Shown: positions 37,524-46,014, counted from the stretch's first letter. The stretch: 48,113 nt of DNA from Melioribacter roseus (GCA_020723165.1 DYJK01000014.1:1-48113); one strand, 5' to 3'. Notes: generated from the sequence alone by a model not told the origin. Numbers and translations are program-made.

Positions 37524-39089
37524 ATGGATCTACTTGTTTCTCTAATCGGTTTAGGATTGATTACTTACTTTATTATTCTACTCGGTGGAACGCGGTTCGC
37601 GATTAGGAAAGGATTTAATGCTGCAATAATGTTTTCGATAGCACTTCTTCTGCCTCCTATTGCACTTTTAATTATTTTGTTTATCTACAACAGAAAAGAT
37701 GTTGAACGCGATGAAAAAAATACTTTCGGCAATATCATTTGGGAAGTTACACAACCATTCATCGATCTTGCTAAAACATCGCGTGCTCTGCTCGGTCTTA
37801 ATATTTCTTACGTACTCGAAGGTTTAACATACTTTGGCGTAGTCGGATTGCTCGCAATCTATTTTAATAATTACATTAATCTCGATGACATCCGCGCCGG
37901 AAATATGGTTGGCGTTCTTACTGCCGGTATTACTCTTAGCATGTTATTTCTCGGTGCAACTGTTGATATCGTGGGTGTTCGCAAAGCGCTTCTCTATGCA
38001 CTTTCTTCAATGCTCGTTGGAAGAATTCTTTTATCAACCGCTCCGCACCTTGGCGCACCCGGTTTATGGGGTTCTGCACACATATTTTCTATGCTCGGGA
38101 TCCTTGGCGTTGTTATCGGGTATGGAATGTACCAGCCGGCAGCTTACGCCGCCGTTAAAAAATTCACAACCGAAAATACCGCCGCTATGGGTTATGCAAT
38201 GTTGTATGCGCTGATGAACCTTGGCGGATTTTTACCCGGCTTAATTTCTCCGCCGATTAGAAGAGCTACAAGCATTCTTGGTGTATTCTGGGTTTATGCT
38301 GCTCTTACTGTTGCCGGTATTGCGGTTGTCTATTTTATTATGACAAAAAAAGCTGTTGCCCATGCAATTGAAGAAGCATCGAAAGAGAAGAAAGAAAGCG
38401 AGAAGGAAGATGAAGATGTTCTTTCCAAAATGACTGCTAAAGAAAAACTGAAATTCTATCTCAAAAACTTTCCGCTGAAAGATACAAGATTTTTGTTCTT
38501 CATTTTTGTTTTGATACCGGTGCAGACATTATTTGCGCACAACTGGTTAACAATTCCGCTCTATACAAGCCGTGCATTTGATGGTTTTGTCCAGGATAAT
38601 TTTGAATTTTTTGTGAACCTTAATCCTATTTTAATTTTTGTACTTACTCCTATGATTGCCGCACTTACTTCGAAAAAGAATGCGTACACGATGATGATTA
38701 TCGGAACGTTTGTTATGGCATCGCCTACATTTATTTTAGCAGCCGGACCCGGGATGGGTACCTTGTTAGCATACTTAATTATTATGACGATCGGTGAAGC
38801 AATGTGGCAGCCGAGATTTTTACAATGGGTCGCCGAGATTGCACCAAAAAATATGACCGGCATTTACATGGGCATCGGACAGTTTCCGTGGTTCTTAACA
38901 AAAGTTATAACAAGTTTATATTCAGGATGGTTCTTGATGCAATACTGCCCGACAGATACTCCGCCTTCGCAAATGAACACGGAATTTATGTGGCTGATAT
39001 ATGGCTTCATTGCAATTATTAGTCCGCTTGGATTACTCCTTGCTCGTAAATGGATGGTGAAAGGATTTAAAACTAAACATGCGGAATGA
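37524..39089 (+). CDS. MFS transporter, POT/peptide-transporter-like
   Basis: 521 residues with about 14 membrane helices. Two N-terminal helices (1-55) come before the usual twelve. GATVDIVGVRKALLYALSSML (about 147-167) is a variant of the MFS A-loop between helices 2 and 3; GYGMYQPAAYAAVKKFTTEN and MLYALMNLGGFLPGL resemble the POT family signatures. A charged cytoplasmic loop (KEKKESEKEDEDVLSK) separates the two halves. The substrate is unknown; a di/tripeptide carrier would fit the dipeptidase gene downstream, but that is inference. AAAGGTG lies before the ATG. Monocistronic between a terminator and a repeat. Confidence 0.75.
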   Translation: MDLLVSLIGLGLITYFIILLGGTRFAIRKGFNAAIMFSIALLLPPIALLIILFIYNRKDVERDEKNTFGNIIWEVTQPFIDLAKTSRALLGLNISYVLEGLTYFGVVGLLAIYFNNYINLDDIRAGNMVGVLTAGITLSMLFLGATVDIVGVRKALLYALSSMLVGRILLSTAPHLGAPGLWGSAHIFSMLGILGVVIGYGMYQPAAYAAVKKFTTENTAAMGYAMLYALMNLGGFLPGLISPPIRRATSILGVFWVYAALTVAGIAVVYFIMTKKAVAHAIEEASKEKKESEKEDEDVLSKMTAKEKLKFYLKNFPLKDTRFLFFIFVLIPVQTLFAHNWLTIPLYTSRAFDGFVQDNFEFFVNLNPILIFVLTPMIAALTSKKNAYTMMIIGTFVMASPTFILAAGPGMGTLLAYLIIMTIGEAMWQPRFLQWVAEIAPKNMTGIYMGIGQFPWFLTKVITSLYSGWFLMQYCPTDTPPSQMNTEFMWLIYGFIAIISPLGLLLARKWMVKGFKTKHAE

Positions 39090-39156
39090 GTGTAGAGTGG
39101 CGAGTGATGAGTGTAGAGTTAGTGAGTGTAGAGTGACGAGTAAGTGAGTGTAGATT
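39088..39156 (+). repeat. Short tandem repeat array left of the four-helix-bundle gene
   Basis: Four copies of GAGTGTAGAGT: 39088-39098, 39109-39119, 39124-39134 and 39146-39156 (the last with one mismatch), spaced 15-22 bases apart and separated by variants of GGCGAGTGAT. The first copy overlaps the transporter stop codon. An inverted copy lies at 39641-39651, on the far side of the next gene. Confidence 0.7.
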
Positions 39157-39240
39157 GGTGGGTGAATGATGTTATATTTGTGTTAGAGGTGGATATAAAA
39201 CTATGAATACAACATTATAAAATCTTTCAATGTAGGTTTT

Positions 39241-39621
39241 ATGCCGTGTGTATTTGAACAGCCGGCACTTTACCAGGGAATTTTATACCGTAAGGCTATG
39301 GAATTTGCTGTTCGTATTGTGAAGCTTTACAAATACTTAATGCAAAAGAATAAATCTCTTGAAGCTCTTTATGTTCAATTGCTCAAAGCCGGAACTTCTG
39401 TAGGCGCGAATGTTTCCGAAGCTCAAAGTGCAATTTCAAAAAAAGATTTTATAAACAAACTTTCGATCTCATTAAAAGAAAGCCGTGAATCGGATTACTG
39501 GTTAAAAGTTTTTCATCGAACGGAAATAATAAACGATACTGAATACGAAAGTTTAATTAAAGATTGTGATGAATTAGAACGGCTGTTAACAAGCAGTATT
39601 AAAACTGCAAGAGGTATTTAA
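39241..39621 (+). CDS. Four-helix-bundle protein (S23/Avd-like, TIGR02436 type)
   Basis: 126 residues, all helical. The core signature is LLKAGTSVGANVSEAQSAISKKDFINKLSISLKESRESDYWL (about 49-90), written here by its ends: it starts LLKAGTSVGAN and ends KESRESDYWL. Homologues are encoded in intervening sequences of some 23S rRNA genes, occur as many dispersed copies in Bacteroidota-group genomes, and are related to Avd of diversity-generating retroelements. No reverse transcriptase or template repeat is near, so a DGR is not supported. The gene is bracketed by inverted copies of AGTGTAGAGT, suggesting it moves as a small unit. Function is unknown; it binds nucleic acid in the studied relatives. 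Confidence 0.85.
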   Translation: MPCVFEQPALYQGILYRKAMEFAVRIVKLYKYLMQKNKSLEALYVQLLKAGTSVGANVSEAQSAISKKDFINKLSISLKESRESDYWLKVFHRTEIINDTEYESLIKDCDELERLLTSSIKTARGI

Positions 39622-39651
39622 CTCTACGTTCTTCACTCGCAACTCTACACT
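39621..39651 (-). repeat. Inverted copy of the tandem repeat, right of the four-helix-bundle gene
   Basis: ACTCTAC (39621-39627), CACTCGCAACTCTACACT (39634-39651): the reverse complement of AGTGTAGAGT plus GCGAGTG, matching the array at 39088-39156. It ends five bases before the ATG of the transporter at 39657, so the element forms that gene's whole leader. Confidence 0.65.
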
Positions 39652-39656
39652 ATTGT

Positions 39657-40883
39657 ATGAATTTATTACAAACGACATCACTTTTCGTAATAGCTTTCAC
39701 GCTCTACGGTATCGCCGTGGGCAGTTATCCGGCATTCAGAATGAACCGCGCTACGATTGCCCTCGTTGGTGCGGCAGTACTCATCTTTATCGGTGCAATC
39801 TCTTTAGAACAAGCATACAAAGCAGTTGACCTCAATACAATTTTACTCCTCTTTGCTATGATGATAATCAACGGCAATTTGAGAATCAGCGGATTCTTTA
39901 AGTTAGTTACGGCAAGAATAATCACAATTGCAAAATCACCACGGCAACTGCTTGCGCTTATAATTATTTCTTCCGGATTTTTTTCGGCATTCTTTTTAAA
40001 TGATACTATTGTAATTATTTTCACTCCGCTTGTAATTGAAGTTACACTTGCTCTTAAAAGAAATCCTATTCCGTACCTTGTTGCCCTGGTTACTTCTGCT
40101 AATATTGGTTCATCTGCAACAATAATCGGCAATCCCCAGAATATGATAATCGGCGTTTCATCGGGGATATCATTCAGCAAATACGCACTCTACCAAACTG
40201 CCCCGTCACTCATCGGATTATTAATTACCTGGATTATCATAACAATGATTTATAGGAAGGAGTTTGGGTCGCTTTATTTTGAAAAGATAGAACTTCCAAA
40301 AGTTAGACCGTACAAACCATTATTCATAAAAAGTATTTTTGCTTCTTCTTTGATGATCATTGCTTTTTTTCTTGGGGTATCGATTCCACTTGCTGCACTA
40401 GGAGGTGCAAGTTTATTATTGATTACGAGGCGGCTTAAACCCGAACGGGTATTCCAGGAAATCGATTGGGCACTCCTTGTATTTTTCGCTGCACTATTCA
40501 TAGTAACAAAATCGATTGATACAGCCGGCTTTGGAAAATTTTTATCCATGACCCTCGAACCTTTAATAACTCAAAGTAATACAAGCTTTGCGGTCTCTTC
40601 ATCAATATTAAGTAATGTTGTTTCTAATGTACCGGCAGTTTTACTTTATAGACCGATTATTCCAAATTTGCCAAACCCGGAACAAGCATGGCTTATACTT
40701 GGAATGGCAACAACCTTCGCCGGGAACTTAACTTTGATCGGGTCTGTTGCTAATTTAATTGTAGCCGAGACTGCAAAGAAACATTTTGTAAAACTTTCTT
40801 TCGTTGAGTATCTTAAATCGGGATTATTGATCACGATACTTTCACTTGCGGTTGGAGTAACCTGGTTCACATTAATCTTTTAA
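39657..40883 (+). CDS. SLC13/ArsB-NhaD superfamily anion transporter
   Basis: 408 residues, ten to twelve helices. SANIGSSATIIGNPQNMIIG (about 145-164) is the superfamily hairpin signature, and a second related segment, LSNVVSNVPAVLL plus TFAGNLTLIGSVANLIVAE, closes the pseudo-repeat. Members move dicarboxylates, sulfate, arsenite or sodium/protons; the substrate cannot be read here. Its leader is entirely repeat DNA, so its original promoter may lie before the inserted element. Followed at 17 bases by a dipeptidase. Confidence 0.82.
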   Translation: MNLLQTTSLFVIAFTLYGIAVGSYPAFRMNRATIALVGAAVLIFIGAISLEQAYKAVDLNTILLLFAMMIINGNLRISGFFKLVTARIITIAKSPRQLLALIIISSGFFSAFFLNDTIVIIFTPLVIEVTLALKRNPIPYLVALVTSANIGSSATIIGNPQNMIIGVSSGISFSKYALYQTAPSLIGLLITWIIITMIYRKEFGSLYFEKIELPKVRPYKPLFIKSIFASSLMIIAFFLGVSIPLAALGGASLLLITRRLKPERVFQEIDWALLVFFAALFIVTKSIDTAGFGKFLSMTLEPLITQSNTSFAVSSSILSNVVSNVPAVLLYRPIIPNLPNPEQAWLILGMATTFAGNLTLIGSVANLIVAETAKKHFVKLSFVEYLKSGLLITILSLAVGVTWFTLIF

Positions 40884-40900
40884 CTTTTTCGGGGAATCAA

Positions 40901-42094
40901 ATGAAATCATTATTGCTGCTTTTGATATCGGTTCTTACCATAAATATAAATTCACAAAATAAAGATGATGAACTCCGTAAGCTTGCTAATCGGCTTGCAA
41001 AAGAAATTTTGATTGTTGATACACACATCGATCTCCCGATGCGTTTGAAATCAAAATGGGAAGATATATCCCAATCTACAAAAGGTGATTTTGATTATCC
41101 GCGTGCTAAAGCCGGGGGATTGGATGTACCGTTCATGTCGATATATGTAGCGGCTCGCTTTGAAGGTAAAGGTGCTAAGGCAGAAGCCGATACTCTCATT
41201 AAACTGGTTAATCAGATTGTGAAAAGTAATCCGGATAAATTTGCTCTTGTGGATAAAATAGATGATGTATATAAAAATTTTAAGGATGGGAAAATTTCTT
41301 TACCAATGGGCATTGAAAACGGATCGCCGATAGAAGGTGATCTGAAAAACCTGAAATATTTTTACGATAAGGGGATTAGATACGTTACGCTCGCTCATTC
41401 AAAAAGTAATCACATTTGCGATTCATCGTACGACAAAGAAAGGAAATGGAACGGACTTAGTCCATTTGGTAAACAAGTGGTTGAAGCAATGAACCGTATC
41501 GGGATGATGATAGATGTTTCGCATATTACCGATAGCGCATTTTATCAAGTCTTAAGAATCGCAAAAGCGCCGGTTATTGCATCGCATTCATCGTGCAGAA
41601 ATTTTACTCCCGGCTGGGAAAGAAACATGAGTGATGAAATGATTAAAGCATTGGCTAAGAACGGGGGAGTGATACAAATTAATTTTGGTTCCGGATTCTT
41701 ACGGCAAGATATCCGCGACAAAGAAAAGAAGGTTTCGAACGATATTAGTAGCTATTTGCTCGAACATAACATTCCAAGAGAGAGCAAAGAAGCAGAAGCC
41801 GTCTCAGATAAATTTTGGAAGGAGAATCCAACCGGTTATGCCGATGTAAAAGATGTTGTTGAGCATATTAATCATGTTGTAAAACTCGTTGGTATCAATC
41901 ATGTTGGGCTCGGTTCTGATTTTGATGGTGTCGGCGATTCATTACCGACCGGTTTGAAAGATGTATCGTATTATCCAAACCTGATTTATGAATTATTGAA
42001 AGCCGGTTATTCGCAAGATGATATCAAGAAAATCTGCGGCGGTAATTTGATGAGGGTTTGGCTTCAAGTAGAAAAATATTCTCAACAAATTTAA
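40901..42094 (+). CDS. Membrane dipeptidase, peptidase family M19, exported
   Basis: 397 residues. Signal peptide 1-19 (ending ININSQ). Zinc ligands: H42 and D44 in VDTHIDLP, the bridging glutamate in MGIENGSPI, and histidines in DVSHITD and IASHSSCRN. GLGSDFDGVGDSLPTGL is the family C-terminal signature. It cleaves dipeptides, often with a D- or dehydro-residue at P1', in the periplasm or outside. A peptide-transporter-like MFS protein is encoded 1.8 kb upstream, which would make a peptide-use set; that is inference. Last core-like gene before the accessory region. Confidence 0.9.
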   Translation: MKSLLLLLISVLTININSQNKDDELRKLANRLAKEILIVDTHIDLPMRLKSKWEDISQSTKGDFDYPRAKAGGLDVPFMSIYVAARFEGKGAKAEADTLIKLVNQIVKSNPDKFALVDKIDDVYKNFKDGKISLPMGIENGSPIEGDLKNLKYFYDKGIRYVTLAHSKSNHICDSSYDKERKWNGLSPFGKQVVEAMNRIGMMIDVSHITDSAFYQVLRIAKAPVIASHSSCRNFTPGWERNMSDEMIKALAKNGGVIQINFGSGFLRQDIRDKEKKVSNDISSYLLEHNIPRESKEAEAVSDKFWKENPTGYADVKDVVEHINHVVKLVGINHVGLGSDFDGVGDSLPTGLKDVSYYPNLIYELLKAGYSQDDIKKICGGNLMRVWLQVEKYSQQI

Positions 42095-42194
42095 TGATGG
42101 TTAGAAGTCTAATTTTTGCTTTTGTTCTTAAATCATAATTCCTTGCTCGCCTCGCTGGTTCGAAATTCGGCATTCTCTTTTTATTTTTTTCTTT

Positions 42195-42255
42195 CACAGA
42201 GTAACACAGAGTTTACCCGCTGTTTTATAGCTGGAAGGCACTGAGTTCCACTGAG
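42195..42255. repeat. Paired short direct repeats in the 42095-42274 gap
   Basis: CACAGAG-TAA-CACAGAG (42195-42211) and CACTGAG-TTC-CACTGAG (42239-42255): two 17-base units, each a heptamer repeated with a ten-base period. This pattern recurs, to my recollection, as an intergenic repeat in related genomes. The rest of the gap from 42095 to 42274 shows no ORF or clear terminator. Confidence 0.5.
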
Positions 42256-42274
42256 AATTACTAAACATTTAAGG

Positions 42275-42421
42275 TTAGTTGGAGTCTGAGAATTTAGTCT
42301 TCAGTTGTACAGCCGTTCCGTAAGCAGAAACTACCAACGGAGTTGCAATTAAAGCACCGCTAAAAACTACAATCCAAACAAGCAGAGCGGTCGGTTTAAT
42401 TGCCGGTATGTTACTTTTTCT
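42275..42421 (-). pseudogene. Gene remnant with a YbjQ-like C-terminus
   Basis: In the frame of, and directly after, the stop of the next minus-strand gene, 48 codons stay open to a TAA at 42275-42277. They encode a hydrophobic stretch (PTALLVWIVVFSGALIATP) and the end LVVSAYGTAVQLKTKF. The VSxxGTAV ending matches the C-terminus of YbjQ/DUF74 proteins (E. coli YbjQ ends with MVSVSGTAV plus basic residues). There is no ATG. It looks like the 3' end of a gene cut where the accessory region joins the core; alternatively a small non-ATG membrane ORF. Confidence 0.4.
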
Positions 42422-42886
42422 TTAGTGTTTGATAACTTCTTCTCTATATGCTAAAGATTTTATATATGAATAATTACTTGGGAAATCACAATAAAATAAA
42501 TAATTATTATTTGACAAGTTCGACAACTCCATATGAATTATATAATTGCACATACATTTACAATTATTTTCCGCAGTATCTGCAACATTTAAAAAAACTG
42601 TATCATTTTTAATTTCATAATTTGTTACAAATCTGTTTGAATCCGGGCAACAATTTCCAAAAACACAAAAATCAATCTTTAAAGTATCTTCAAAATTATA
42701 AGTAAAACATGAATCATATTCACTTATTTTACTTAACGAATTATTACATCCTTTAATTTGTTTTGCAGAGAAAATAATTTCTTTTTCTTTTGATTTTGTA
42801 GGATTATCTTCCGAGCAAGAATAACTAAAAAATAAAATCGAGAAAAAGAGGAAAAAGCTAAAGATTAAATTGAAATAATTTTTCAC
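42422..42886 (-). CDS. Cysteine-rich lipoprotein of unknown function
   Basis: 154 residues from GTG at 42886. The frame runs back to an ATG at 42991, but those 35 residues are translated repeat DNA, while the GTG gives a clean lipoprotein signal: MKNYFN, a phenylalanine-rich core, FFSYS, then C24 and SEDN. The mature part is rich in cysteine (DSC, DFCVFGNCCPDSN, NNCKCMCNY), suggesting disulfides or metal binding, and otherwise polar. I recognise no family. It is likely an outer- or inner-membrane anchored accessory protein. It stands alone, with the large composite repeat upstream. Confidence 0.6.
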   Translation of the reverse strand: MKNYFNLIFSFFLFFSILFFSYSCSEDNPTKSKEKEIIFSAKQIKGCNNSLSKISEYDSCFTYNFEDTLKIDFCVFGNCCPDSNRFVTNYEIKNDTVFLNVADTAENNCKCMCNYIIHMELSNLSNNNYLFYCDFPSNYSYIKSLAYREEVIKH

Positions 42887-42904
42887 AGCTAACCTCGCAT
42901 TTTC

Positions 42905-43155
42905 GAAGTAACATAACACCGTTGCTGTTAAGCCGCAGCACAGAACAACTATGACGGTTTCGTCAACCAGCCTCGCGTTGCCGTAAGGCAAGGTGGGCGC
43001 AACTTTTATTTATACTTGCCCGCCAATCTTAATGGCGGGAATCAGTTTTGTCACACAATCAACTTTACACAACAAACTATTTCTGAAAAGCCAAACCCTA
43101 ATGCGACTCAATAAGACCGCATCGTTAGAAGCGGTCGTGTTGATTTGCTCGTTAG
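42905..43155 (-). repeat. Composite repeat region, copy B of the dispersed element plus hairpins (attC-like)
   Basis: Between the EamA gene and the lipoprotein. 43061-43078 and 43095-43124 match copy A (1900-1972) in reverse orientation. A perfect hairpin CCCGCCA / TGGCGGG lies at 43019-43039; TTGCC-GTAA-GGCAA lies near 42979-42992. Read on the minus strand it opens with CTAACGAGCAAATCAAC and ends GGTGTTATGTTA, a layout like an integron attC (AAC ... GTTA). CAATCTTAATGG (43024-43035) recurs at 45197-45208. The repeat is directly visible; the attC label is tentative. Confidence 0.55.
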
Positions 43156-43205
43156 TCCACTAAAATGCAGAAGGCAAGTAAATAGAATAATGAACTAGGG
43201 AAAAA

Positions 43206-44135
43206 TTAATCTCTGACTCCTTCGCTTGGTTTAATTTTCCTATCCCGGTACTGTTCATAAAGTACAAGATATACAGATATAATTATAATTGCTGTGGCAA
43301 TTAACAAGGCAGTAGTGATCTGTTCATTGGCGATGAGCCAGCCAAGGAAAACTGCAATTACGGGATTTACATAAGTGTGAGTAGAAATCCGTGTAACAGA
43401 CGTATGTCCAAGCAACCATATATAAGCGCTGAAGGCAATTACTGAACCAAAAATAATCAGGTATAAAAGTCCAAAGAAAGATTTTGAATTAACCTGGCTT
43501 AAGTGAAATTGCGATGGCTCACCAATGATAAAACTGGTTATCAAAACCAGTGTACCACCGAAAATTAATTCCATCCCCGATGACAACATAGGTGACTTAG
43601 GGACATTTGCAATTCTTGAATAAATAGCGCCTCCTCCCCAAGAAAAGGTACCTAAAACAATTAATGCAGAGCCAAGAAAATCATTATTTGATGTTGTGTT
43701 ACTTGTAGTAGAAGCAACTAGATAAACAACGCCGCCGAAACCGAGAAATAATCCTAATATTCCCCTTAGTTTTATCCGTATGTCCTTTAAGAAAAACCAT
43801 TCTATTCCCATAATCCATAATGGTTCCGGAGTAACAAGTACCGCCGCCATTCCGGAAGGTACATATTGTTGCGCCCATGCTAGTAGTCCATGCCCGATCA
43901 AAAAGAACATTGCTCCTAATGTAATTAGCGGGAAAATATTTTCCACTTTTATCTTTTCTTTGTTATTAAACCGGCTTAATACATAAAGAATTATCCCCGC
44001 TGTCAAGGATCTTATTCCAATCATCATTAACGGCGGTATTGTCTCAATTGCATAGCGGGTTGCAAGGTAAGTGGAACCCCAAATTATATAGATGGCTCCG
44101 AAAGCCGAAAGTATTTTTAAATTTTGTTGTTTCAT
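43206..44135 (-). CDS. EamA/DMT-superfamily permease
   Basis: 309 residues with ten helices in two similar halves, each of the EamA type. AIYIIWGSTYLATRYAIETI at the start, and MIGIRSLTAGIILY, are typical of YedA/RhaT-like exporters; the second half has FGSVIAFSAYIWLLGHTSVT and THTYVNPVIAVFLGW. Such proteins export amino acids or other metabolites; the substrate is unknown. It is alone, with 358 bases upstream and 200 downstream, on the same strand as all genes from here to the right edge. Confidence 0.88.
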   Translation of the reverse strand: MKQQNLKILSAFGAIYIIWGSTYLATRYAIETIPPLMMIGIRSLTAGIILYVLSRFNNKEKIKVENIFPLITLGAMFFLIGHGLLAWAQQYVPSGMAAVLVTPEPLWIMGIEWFFLKDIRIKLRGILGLFLGFGGVVYLVASTTSNTTSNNDFLGSALIVLGTFSWGGGAIYSRIANVPKSPMLSSGMELIFGGTLVLITSFIIGEPSQFHLSQVNSKSFFGLLYLIIFGSVIAFSAYIWLLGHTSVTRISTHTYVNPVIAVFLGWLIANEQITTALLIATAIIIISVYLVLYEQYRDRKIKPSEGVRD

Positions 44136-44493
44136 AATTAACTTATTGTTTGAATTAGAATGTTAAACCGTCAAAACAATTTCAAAGTTTAGTTTTATTT
44201 TACTAACCCCGTTATTAATCTCAGGATTAATAAAAAGATGTTTTATTTGAACTATTTCAACAGTTTACATGAGTCCGTTTTTCCTTTCAGACAACTGGTT
44301 AATTAGAAAAATTATATCTGTAAAGCCTATAGATACTTTTAATTGTATCAAAAAGAAGGTAAATAAAAGTTAAGCAATCCCCAAAATTTTTAATTTTGAC
44401 GCTTGATTGCGTAAATGCCGCCAATGATTTAAAACTAAAACACATGGTGAAGATATTCAACTTATTTTGGGAATTATTAATAAGTTAGCCGCC
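44136..44493. other. Intergenic region without a gene (358 bases)
   Basis: Holds a small hairpin, ATTAATC-TCAG-GATTAAT (44214-44231), and, near the RibD-like gene end, GCTTGATTGCGTAAATGCC (about 44401-44419), whose reverse complement shares the AATCAAGCG core with the 46 kb repeat. The promoter of the EamA gene should be here, but no clear boxes were found. No ORF with coding character. Confidence 0.4.
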
Positions 44494-45087
44494 TTAAGCT
44501 CCAATTGTACCGGTCTTGACTTTTCCGGCACGCTTGTAGTTGGCAATAATCACTCCGCTTGGTGTCACTGTACTCTCTATTAGTGTGAATGCTGCCGGAA
44601 TCGTGCCATTGTCAAACAATTTTTTTCCTTTACCAAGAGTCAATGGGAAAATTTTGAGCCAGAGTTCGTCAACTAAATCATTTTCTAGTAGTGTCTGGAT
44701 GAGCTTGCCGCTACCCCAAACCTGAATGTTAGAACCTTTTGAATTTTTGAGCTTTTCGATATCTGCCAAGCTATTGAGGAAAACTGAGTTTTTCCAATCT
44801 GACTTTTTCATGGTCTTGGACATGACGTATTTAGTGACCTCATTGATACCTGGCCATCCATTTTCATGCTCTGGCCAGTAGCTGGCAAAAATCTCAAATG
44901 TTTTTCTGCCCAAAAGTAGATCTGAAGGCTGCATATGTTTTTCCAGGACCTTACCAAAAACTTCGTCACCATACGATGCAGTCCAGCCGCCATATTTGAA
45001 ACTGCTTGATGTATCTTCGTCAGGTCCACCGGGTGCTTGCATTACCCCATCTAATGTAATCATTGGTAAAACAATTATTTTTCTCAT
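44494..45087 (-). CDS. RibD C-terminal / dihydrofolate-reductase-like protein
   Basis: 197 residues. Features of the RibD_C family: VLPMITLDGVMQAPGGPDED at the start, LLGRKTFEIFASYWPE (about 57-72), VWGSGKLIQTLLENDLVDELW and IFPLTLGKGKKLFDNG. These are NADPH-dependent reductases of unknown substrate, common as accessory genes; they do not replace folA or ribD with confidence. AAAGGAGG lies nine bases before the ATG. It is a single-gene unit with 300-400-base gaps on both sides, as expected for a cassette-like insert. Confidence 0.88.
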   Translation of the reverse strand: MRKIIVLPMITLDGVMQAPGGPDEDTSSSFKYGGWTASYGDEVFGKVLEKHMQPSDLLLGRKTFEIFASYWPEHENGWPGINEVTKYVMSKTMKKSDWKNSVFLNSLADIEKLKNSKGSNIQVWGSGKLIQTLLENDLVDELWLKIFPLTLGKGKKLFDNGTIPAAFTLIESTVTPSGVIIANYKRAGKVKTGTIGA

Positions 45088-45463
45088 GTCCAGCCTCCTT
45101 TGTTAAAATTACGTTAACTTTGTCCTAACCCTATCGTTTATATTAAACATCTGTAATCTATTAGAATATAATAAATGGGGAAAGGGTTATCTGCGTCAAT
45201 CTTAATGGTTGGTTGCGACATTTAATTTTAAATTATTAATTATCTTTTTAACACTAACCTTAATTATAATTATATCCTTTTATGTTTAAACTGCCTAATG
45301 GCGTGGCAAATAAAGCGCCGCCAAAAGGTTTACGCTGCCAATGTTACGTTTTACGGATTATGTTATTTATTTACTAAAAACATTTCTTTCACTAACAAAC
45401 TAAACTGCAAACAACATGACCGAATACAGCAGTCGGTTTGAGTTTCAGGTTATACCGTATTTC
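45088..45463. other. Intergenic region without a gene, with repeat modules (376 bases)
   Basis: GTTGCGACATT (45212-45222) is the reverse complement of AATGTCGCAAC in copy A (1871-1881), and CAATCTTAATGG (45197-45208) also occurs at 43024-43035. Further right, a minus-strand stretch GGCGGCGCTTTATTTGCC followed by ACGCCATTAGGC (about 45293-45326) resembles the right half of the 46 kb element and of attC sites (TTAGGC). No coding frame. Also contains the strong ribosome site of the RibD-like gene. Confidence 0.45.
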
Positions 45464-46003
45464 CTACAGACCAATAATTTTATAAGTTGCAATTACCAAA
45501 AGTTGACTCAGAATACTTACTGTAAAAAAATAACCATTATGTTTTAAATCTATCTTGAGTTTATAACTCGCTCTTATAACAATTAAAACCAATATTATCA
45601 GGATAATTATTCCTATTGTATATGTACCGAGTCCCATAATTGAAGATACTCGAGCTTCATCTTGTTGACTAAATCCTCCAAAGACTAGAGAAAAAAAACG
45701 AAGTACAAATTGAAAAAACAAAATCGGGTAGGCATATATCGTTGAATATTTCTCTAAAGTTAACAGAGCGAACACAGCCAACAATATCGTAAATGCTGGT
45801 CCACCAATGCTTACGAATAAATTATGGCTTTCGTCTAAATAATACCCTCCTTTAGGCCAGACATAGTTTAGACTATATATCATATCATTTCCTAAAAACT
45901 CTCCTACTATCCAGTGTCCGAATTCGTGAAATAGATAAGAAAAATAAGCTATGGGAATAAACAATAAATAAAGTTTAATTAATATTTTTTTATCAACTGT
46001 CAT
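45464..46003 (-). CDS. M50-like membrane metallopeptidase
   Basis: 179 residues with five or six helices. The first helix ends in YLFHEFGHWIVGEFLG, giving an HExxH motif (H26, E27, H30) placed in the membrane as in site-2-protease-like proteins. SIGGPAFTILLAVFALL resembles the GGP-type segment after the motif, and QQDEAR (about 114-119) could supply the third metal ligand, though S2P proteins usually have LDG. No PDZ domain. It may be a minimal M50-type protease or a non-proteolytic relative; the substrate is unknown. Single-gene unit in the accessory region. Confidence 0.65.
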   Translation of the reverse strand: MTVDKKILIKLYLLFIPIAYFSYLFHEFGHWIVGEFLGNDMIYSLNYVWPKGGYYLDESHNLFVSIGGPAFTILLAVFALLTLEKYSTIYAYPILFFQFVLRFFSLVFGGFSQQDEARVSSIMGLGTYTIGIIILIILVLIVIRASYKLKIDLKHNGYFFTVSILSQLLVIATYKIIGL

Positions 46004-46014
46004 AATTTGATATT

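Noticed and set aside
39088-39156. Short regular repeats taken as a CRISPR array
   Set aside because: Repeat unit is only 11 bases, spacers are 4-11 bases and similar to each other, and no cas genes are present.
39241-39621. Diversity-generating retroelement because of the Avd-like protein
   Set aside because: No reverse transcriptase, template repeat or variable repeat is visible nearby.
39725-40180. 151-codon minus-strand frame inside the SLC13-type transporter
   Set aside because: Antisense shadow of a membrane protein; the plus-strand frame carries the family signature.
42887-42991. ATG start at 42991 for the cysteine-rich lipoprotein
   Set aside because: The extra 35 codons are translated repeat DNA with hairpins and would bury the lipoprotein signal.
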